DNA of 64,000 bases from Spirabiliibacterium mucosae (GTDB lineage Bacteria; Pseudomonadota; Gammaproteobacteria; Enterobacterales; Pasteurellaceae): NCBI RefSeq assembly GCF_014884965.1, contig NZ_JABTBO010000005.1, forward strand, positions 46,030 to 110,029. The letters run 5' to 3'. The first letter of the stretch is position 1. Every line of letters begins with the position of its first letter. Positions 59,677 through 64,000 of this stretch are shown piece by piece. Position numbers and translations under genes: made by a program. The notes below the pieces were generated by a model. The model saw only the letters and a list, made by a program, of their open reading frames with translations, searched no databases and was not told the origin of the DNA.

Positions 59677-60727
59677 TTCTTGGGTACTCCGCAATGGTCA
59701 CAGGCAAGTCCATCACCTTGCCTAGGCGCTCAATTTGCACGCTCACTTGGCTGCCGGGCTTCATTTCAGCAATTTCTTGCATCAATTCCGTTGGCGAGTT
59801 GACTTTGTGCTGGTCAAACTCGCGGATCAAATCGCCAGGCAGAATGCCCGCTTGCGCCGCCGGCCCATTTGGTGTGACGGCCGTTACCAGCACGCCTTGT
59901 TTGTTTAGGCCGATTTGCTCATCATTGTTGTAGAAAATTTGGCTCTCCACCCCGAAAAAGCCGCGGATCACCCGCCCGTCTTTGATGATTTTATCCAAAA
60001 TGGTATCGGCAATGCTCACCGGGATCGCAAAGCTCAAACCCTCGGCGATTTCGTTTTGATCTTTACCCAGGGTTAAGGTATTGATCCCAACCAATTCACC
60101 GGCGGTGTTAATCAGCGCGCCGCCTGAGTTGCCGCGGTTGATCGAGGCATCGGTTTGGATAAAGTTTTGCCGGCCAATTTCACCCAAGGCGCTGCGGCCA
60201 AGGGCACTGATGATGCCTTGGCTAACGCTTTGCCCAAGATTATACGGGTTGCCGATCGCCAGTGCCACATCGCCCACATGGGGCTGGCGCTTGGCATTTT
60301 GCGGGATGGTCGGCAAATTGTCGGCCTCAATTTTCAGCACGGCTAAATCGGTCAGCGAATCTGAGCCGATTAAATGCGCCTCATAGATTTGGCCGTTTTG
60401 CAGCGCCACCACGATTTGATCGGCATTGTCGATTACATGGCGATTGGTGAGAATGTAGCCGTTTTTGCGCATAATCACGCCAGAGCCGAGGTTGTTGACG
60501 CGCAGTTGATCGCCTTGGTTTTGATCCAAAGTGCGGTTTTGCAGCGATTGGTTATACACGTTCACCACCGCAGGCGCGGCGATGCGCACGGCATCAGAAT
60601 AGCTGACAATCTCACCACTTTTATGCCAAAAGGCGCCTTCGCGCTTTTCAACCAACGGCAAGGCCAGTAGCACAATCGCCGCGGCGCACAGCCCCACAAC
60701 CACCGCTTGCAGCAATTTTTTCAGCAT
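59669..60727 (-). CDS. degS: Periplasmic serine protease DegS
   Basis: 352 residues from ATG 60727 with GGAGG. One N-terminal membrane anchor (LLQAVVVGLCAAAIVLLALPL) and a trypsin-like domain with catalytic His (LTNRHVI), Asp (SLTDLAVL) and Ser (NRGNSGGAL), then a single PDZ domain (GVLVTAVTPNGPAAQAGILPGD). It senses misfolded outer membrane proteins and cleaves RseA to activate sigma E. The single PDZ and membrane anchor separate it from DegP/DegQ. Confidence 0.94.
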   Translation of the reverse strand: MLKKLLQAVVVGLCAAAIVLLALPLVEKREGAFWHKSGEIVSYSDAVRIAAPAVVNVYNQSLQNRTLDQNQGDQLRVNNLGSGVIMRKNGYILTNRHVIDNADQIVVALQNGQIYEAHLIGSDSLTDLAVLKIEADNLPTIPQNAKRQPHVGDVALAIGNPYNLGQSVSQGIISALGRSALGEIGRQNFIQTDASINRGNSGGALINTAGELVGINTLTLGKDQNEIAEGLSFAIPVSIADTILDKIIKDGRVIRGFFGVESQIFYNNDEQIGLNKQGVLVTAVTPNGPAAQAGILPGDLIREFDQHKVNSPTELMQEIAEMKPGSQVSVQIERLGKVMDLPVTIAEYPRSE

Positions 60728-61866
60728 GATGCCTCCTTGCGCACAGGGCGATAAGTGAGTTTGATGTCGTCGCCAAAACGCGCGCAATCACACAAAGCAA
60801 AGTGCGGTGCGCCTGAGAGTGTGTGCACATCAGGCAGGTGACACAGGCCTTGGGCTTGGTCGCCGAGCAATTTCGGCGCAATGTACACAATCAGTTCGTC
60901 CACCACGCCGGCTGAAATCAGTGAGCCGGCTAAATTGGCGCCCGCTTCAATCCACACTAAGTTGATTTCTCGCTCGCTGAGGGTGCGCAAAAGTGCGGTC
61001 AGCTGCTCCTCGTTGTGCGGCAGCTGTAAAGCCTGGCAAAAATCAGGGAAGGCGCTCATCTCCCGCGGGCGGTTGTCAGGCCCGACCAGCCAGACCGCAC
61101 TTTGAGATTCAAACAGCTTCAAATTAGCGCGAATGCGGTGCTTGGAATCCATGATAATACGCACCGGCTGGCGCAGCGTGTTTTCAGGGTAGCGCTGCTG
61201 CACGTGCTCGGGCAATTCTGCCCAGCGTACGTTCAAACTTGGGTTGTCCACCAGCACGGTGCCGCTGGCGGATAAAATCGCGCAGGCGCTGGCGCGTTGG
61301 CGTTGCACGTCTTGGCGTGATTCGGCATTGGTGATCCATTGGCTCTCGCCGCTGGCGGTGGCGGTTTTGCCGTCGATGGTCATCGCCATTTTCAGCTGTA
61401 CAAACGGCATGCCTGTGCGCATACGTTTTAAAAAGCCCTTGTTTTGTGCCTCCACCTGCTCGCCGAGCAGCCCGACATCCACCTGAATGCCCGCTTCACG
61501 CAGGCGCGCAATGCTTTTACCTGCGACTTTCGGGTTGGGGTCTTCGAGGGCGATCACAACGCGCTCAACATTGGCAGCTAAAATGCGCTCAACGCACGGT
61601 GGCGTGCGCCCTGTGTGAGCGCACGGCTCAAGGGTGACATAAATTGTCGCCCCCCGCGGGTTGATGCAGCGCAGCGCGCAGTCTTGCAAGGCGGCCACCT
61701 CGGCGTGGGCTTCGCCCGCTTTTTGGTGGTAGCCCTCGCCGATGATTTCGCCGTTTTTCACAATCACGCAGCCCACCATCGGGTTTGGGCTGGTGGTGTA
61801 TTGCCCCAGCCACGCCAAATCAATGGCTCGCTGCATCGCTTTGCGATCAAATTCTGCCGCTGTCAT
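60721..61866 (-). CDS. ribD: Riboflavin biosynthesis bifunctional deaminase/reductase RibD
   Basis: 381 residues from ATG 61866 (AAGGA upstream). The deaminase domain has AHAEVAAL and TLEPCAHTGRTPPCVERI (zinc His/Cys). The reductase domain begins PFVQLKMAMTIDGKTATASGESQWIT and includes LVDNPSLNVR and LVWIEAGANLAGSLI. It makes 5-amino-6-ribitylamino-uracil phosphate. It overlaps degS by 7 bp and follows nrdR by 1 bp, the usual nrdR-ribD order. Confidence 0.96.
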   Translation of the reverse strand: MTAAEFDRKAMQRAIDLAWLGQYTTSPNPMVGCVIVKNGEIIGEGYHQKAGEAHAEVAALQDCALRCINPRGATIYVTLEPCAHTGRTPPCVERILAANVERVVIALEDPNPKVAGKSIARLREAGIQVDVGLLGEQVEAQNKGFLKRMRTGMPFVQLKMAMTIDGKTATASGESQWITNAESRQDVQRQRASACAILSASGTVLVDNPSLNVRWAELPEHVQQRYPENTLRQPVRIIMDSKHRIRANLKLFESQSAVWLVGPDNRPREMSAFPDFCQALQLPHNEEQLTALLRTLSEREINLVWIEAGANLAGSLISAGVVDELIVYIAPKLLGDQAQGLCHLPDVHTLSGAPHFALCDCARFGDDIKLTYRPVRKEASC

Positions 61867-61867
61867 G

Positions 61868-62332
61868 TTAATCCTTGTCACTCTCTTCTGTCAGTTTGGC
61901 GATTTCATCACCAAATTGTTGAATATCATCAAAGCTCAAATACACCGAGGCAAAGCGGATGTAGGCCACTTTGTCGAGCTTTTTCAGCTCGTTCATCACC
62001 AACGTGCCCACAAATTGGCTCGGCACTTCGCGCTCGCCGGTGGCTTGCAGCTCGTGAATAATGTGGTTGACGGCCTTTTGCACATCTTCTTCGCTCACCG
62101 GGCGCTTTTCCAGCGCGCGCGAAAGCCCCGCGCGCAGTTTGTTTTCGTCAAAGGGCTCACGGTTGCCGTTGTTTTTAATCACCTTGGGGATAATCAACTC
62201 CGCCGATTCAAAGGTGGTGAACCGCTCACGGCATTGCAGGCATTCCCGCCGGCGGCGCACTTGGTAGCCGTCGGAGACCAAGCGCGAGTCAATCACTTTG
62301 GTGTCGATGGCTGAACAAAATGGGCAATGCAT
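61868..62332 (-). CDS. nrdR: Transcriptional repressor NrdR
   Basis: 154 residues. The zinc ribbon is [15 protein letters not shown]...[16 protein letters not shown], and the ATP-cone is [30 protein letters not shown]. NrdR senses ATP/dATP and represses ribonucleotide reductase genes. ATG 62332 with AGGAGA upstream. Confidence 0.96.
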   Translation of the reverse strand: MHCPFCSAIDTKVIDSRLVSDGYQVRRRRECLQCRERFTTFESAELIIPKVIKNNGNREPFDENKLRAGLSRALEKRPVSEEDVQKAVNHIIHELQATGEREVPSQFVGTLVMNELKKLDKVAYIRFASVYLSFDDIQQFGDEIAKLTEESDKD

Positions 62333-62370
62333 AGGCTCTCCTTAGATTATATGCTCAACATAACACAGAT

Positions 62371-62408
62371 TGACCGCACTTTTAACCGAAAAAGTACAAG
62401 TGCGGTCA
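62371..62408. terminator. Inverted uptake-signal pair acting as terminator between hrpA and nrdR
   Basis: TGACCGCACTT and AAGTGCGGTCA form an 11-bp inverted repeat around 16 bases. Paired uptake signals commonly form terminators in Pasteurellaceae. It lies 6 bp after the hrpA stop. Confidence 0.75.
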
Positions 62409-62413
62409 TCTGC

Positions 62414-64000
62414 TTAGCTTTGCGCCTCAATGGCGTTGAGCACGCGCTTGTCTGAAATTGGGTACGGCGTGCCCAGCTGCTGGGCAAACAGGCTCACGCG
62501 CAGCTCTTCAATCATGTAACGAATCTCCGCCACCTCGTCACTCACGGGCTTGGATTTCGGCAATTTCGCCAGCAGTTGCTGATAGGCTTGCGTCACCTTT
62601 TCAACACGCAGCATATTAGCGCGATCGCGATTGACATCTTGCAGCAGTTTGTCGAGGCGCTTTTCCACCGCTTTGAGATAACGCAAAATATCACCCAAGC
62701 GCGCCACGCCCGTTTGCTGCACAAAGTGCGGATAAATCAGGCCTGAAAGCTGGGATTTAATATCCGACAGCGCAAACGCCATGGTGAAATCCAGCTTGCC
62801 TTTTAAGCGCTTGCTGATCTGAAAGTTCAAGCTCAAAATCTGCTCCACTTGCTCGGCAATCATCACCGTGGTGTCGTTGAGGTGTGCGCGCACGTACTCA
62901 CGCAGGCGGTCAAATTCCGTTTCTTGCCACACCACGCCGCCAAAGTCGGCAATTAATTTGTCCACCGCCGCGGCGATGCAGTCATCAATCAGCGCCAGCA
63001 CCTGCCCAAACGGCGTGAAATAAAGCCCCAATTTAGCTTTGTTTGGCAGCTTTTCATGCAAGTATTTAATCGGCGAAGGCACGTTGAGCAGCAGCAAACG
63101 GCGCAGGCCGGCTTGCATCGCGCGCTGTTGTTCAAACTCGGTTTCAAACAGCTTTATCCCCACCGCATCGCGCTCGTCCACCAGCGCGGGGTAGGCCTTG
63201 ACGCTGTAGCCGCGTTTTTTCTGCTCATAAAAGTGCGGTAGCGTGTCGAAATTCCAAATATGAATGCCGCTTTGTTCGATGCCATCGTCTGCCACGGCCG
63301 AAAGCGTTTGCTGCACTTTGTCTTTGAGCGAAAACTTCAACGCATCGAGATCGGTGCTCTCATTGATTTTGCGCCCTTTGTCGTCGATGATGCGAAAATT
63401 CATGCGCAAATGCGCCGGCAACTGTGCCACTTGCCATTCATCCACGTCCACTTGCACGCCGGTCATGCGCCGCAGTTCATGGCTGAGGCTTTCCAACAGC
63501 GGCGCGCTGAGTGGCTCAACACGGCCTAAAAACGCCTCGGCATAATTCGGCGCGGGCACAAAATTGCGCCGCAATGCTTTCGGCAGGCCTTTAATCAGCG
63601 CCATCACCAGCTCTCGGCGCAGCCCTGGGATTTGCCAATCAAACCCTTTGGGCTCAATTTGGTTGAGCAGCGCCAGCGGGATGTGCACCGTCACGCCGTC
63701 GGCGTCGCTGCCTGGCTCAAATTGGTAGCTGAGTTTGAGCTTGATATCCCCTTGATACCAAAAATTCGGGAAGTCGAGCTGGCTGACTGTTTGCGCGTCA
63801 TCGCGGGTCAAAAAGGATTTTTCAAAATTAAGCAACTCAGGCTCACGTTTTGACACCTGCTGCCACCAGCGGTCAAAATGCTTTTGCGAGACCACCTCGG
63901 GCGCGATGCGCTGGTCATAAAACGCAAACAGCTCGCGCTCGTCAACCAAAATATCCCGCCGACGAGATTTGTGCTCGAGATCTTCAATCTCGCGGATCAG
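62414..64000 (-). CDS. hrpA: ATP-dependent RNA helicase HrpA, C-terminal part (cut by the right edge)
   Basis: About 528 codons continue past the edge (IREIEDLEHKSRRRDILVDERE at the break). The visible part is the large DUF3418 C-terminal domain of HrpA (FPNFWYQGDIKLKLSYQFEPGSDADGVTVHIPLALLNQ), ending with EIRYMIEELRVSLFAQQLGTPYPISDKRV. The DEAH helicase core is outside the window. HrpA rescues stalled or collided ribosomes in other bacteria. Confidence 0.92.
   Translation of the reverse strand: MIREIEDLEHKSRRRDILVDERELFAFYDQRIAPEVVSQKHFDRWWQQVSKREPELLNFEKSFLTRDDAQTVSQLDFPNFWYQGDIKLKLSYQFEPGSDADGVTVHIPLALLNQIEPKGFDWQIPGLRRELVMALIKGLPKALRRNFVPAPNYAEAFLGRVEPLSAPLLESLSHELRRMTGVQVDVDEWQVAQLPAHLRMNFRIIDDKGRKINESTDLDALKFSLKDKVQQTLSAVADDGIEQSGIHIWNFDTLPHFYEQKKRGYSVKAYPALVDERDAVGIKLFETEFEQQRAMQAGLRRLLLLNVPSPIKYLHEKLPNKAKLGLYFTPFGQVLALIDDCIAAAVDKLIADFGGVVWQETEFDRLREYVRAHLNDTTVMIAEQVEQILSLNFQISKRLKGKLDFTMAFALSDIKSQLSGLIYPHFVQQTGVARLGDILRYLKAVEKRLDKLLQDVNRDRANMLRVEKVTQAYQQLLAKLPKSKPVSDEVAEIRYMIEELRVSLFAQQLGTPYPISDKRVLNAIEAQS

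Larger units (their letters stand above)
54439..63239. repeat. Pasteurellaceae uptake signal sequences (16 copies of AAGTGCGGT found)
   Basis: Exact 9-mers, either strand, begin at 54439, 55106, 56145, 56418, 56553, 57129, 58029, 58993, 59024, 60529, 60800, 60991, 61094, 62373, 62399 and 63231. Their density identifies Haemophilus-type Pasteurellaceae chromosome. I found none left of 54.1 kb. Confidence 0.92.

Overview
The window joins two kinds of DNA. Positions 1 to about 54,000 are most of a temperate, tailed (podovirus-like) prophage. From about 54,115 to the right end is chromosome of a Pasteurellaceae bacterium. The host call rests on 16 exact copies of the Haemophilus-type uptake signal (AAGTGCGGT, either strand) that I located between 54,439 and 63,239, and on the gene set csbD-like, der, xseA, roxA, yfbR, degS, ribD, nrdR and hrpA. 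I saw no exact uptake signal in the prophage. The prophage runs off the left edge, so its left attachment site is not visible.

Prophage layout. The left arm (1-24,489) is transcribed leftward and encodes virion morphogenesis: small and large terminase, P22-like portal, scaffold, N4-gp56-like (DUF4043) major capsid protein, two adaptor-size proteins, several internal or ejected virion proteins including a 2,823-residue polyvalent protein, and tail proteins ending in a tail fibre cut by the edge. A short accessory segment (24,500-27,300) holds a RelA/SpoT-domain nucleotidyltransferase on the opposite strand, preceded by two tiny promoter-terminator units, plus small exported proteins. The right arm (27,584-52,885) is transcribed rightward. 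It carries many small phage-specific proteins in paralogous families, a MazG-like pyrophosphohydrolase, a family A DNA polymerase in two pieces, a primase-SF3 helicase, a Cas4/RecB-like nuclease, an M20/M28/M42-like metallopeptidase, an SNF2-type helicase, a VRR-NUC-like nuclease, a CI-like repressor and an AlpA-like protein. A frameshifted tyrosine integrase closes the prophage.

The most striking content is protein splicing. The terminase large subunit holds two 137-residue mini-inteins: one in the Walker A loop with the Trp/Cys/Thr signature of class 3 inteins and Gln at position 1, and one of ordinary class 1 form beside Walker B. The DNA polymerase is broken just before motif A by a split intein (85-residue N part, 30-residue C part). 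The gap between the halves holds three tightly packed genes of the phage's own small-gene families, not a homing endonuclease. Packaging and replication would therefore both depend on splicing.

Regulation appears modular. AT-rich dyads of the form TTATAAC...GTTATAA sit before most transcription units and are candidate promoter/operator sites for the repressor. GC-rich hairpins whose loops carry ACCA or GACCA, followed by a recurring CGGAGACCAAAA leader, precede several rightward gene blocks. Inverted TTTCACACTAA repeats around 30.1-30.4 kb may be an origin or operator cluster. Four apparent frameshifts (helicase, integrase, a small HTH gene and one paralogue) suggest decay, sequence error or recoding.
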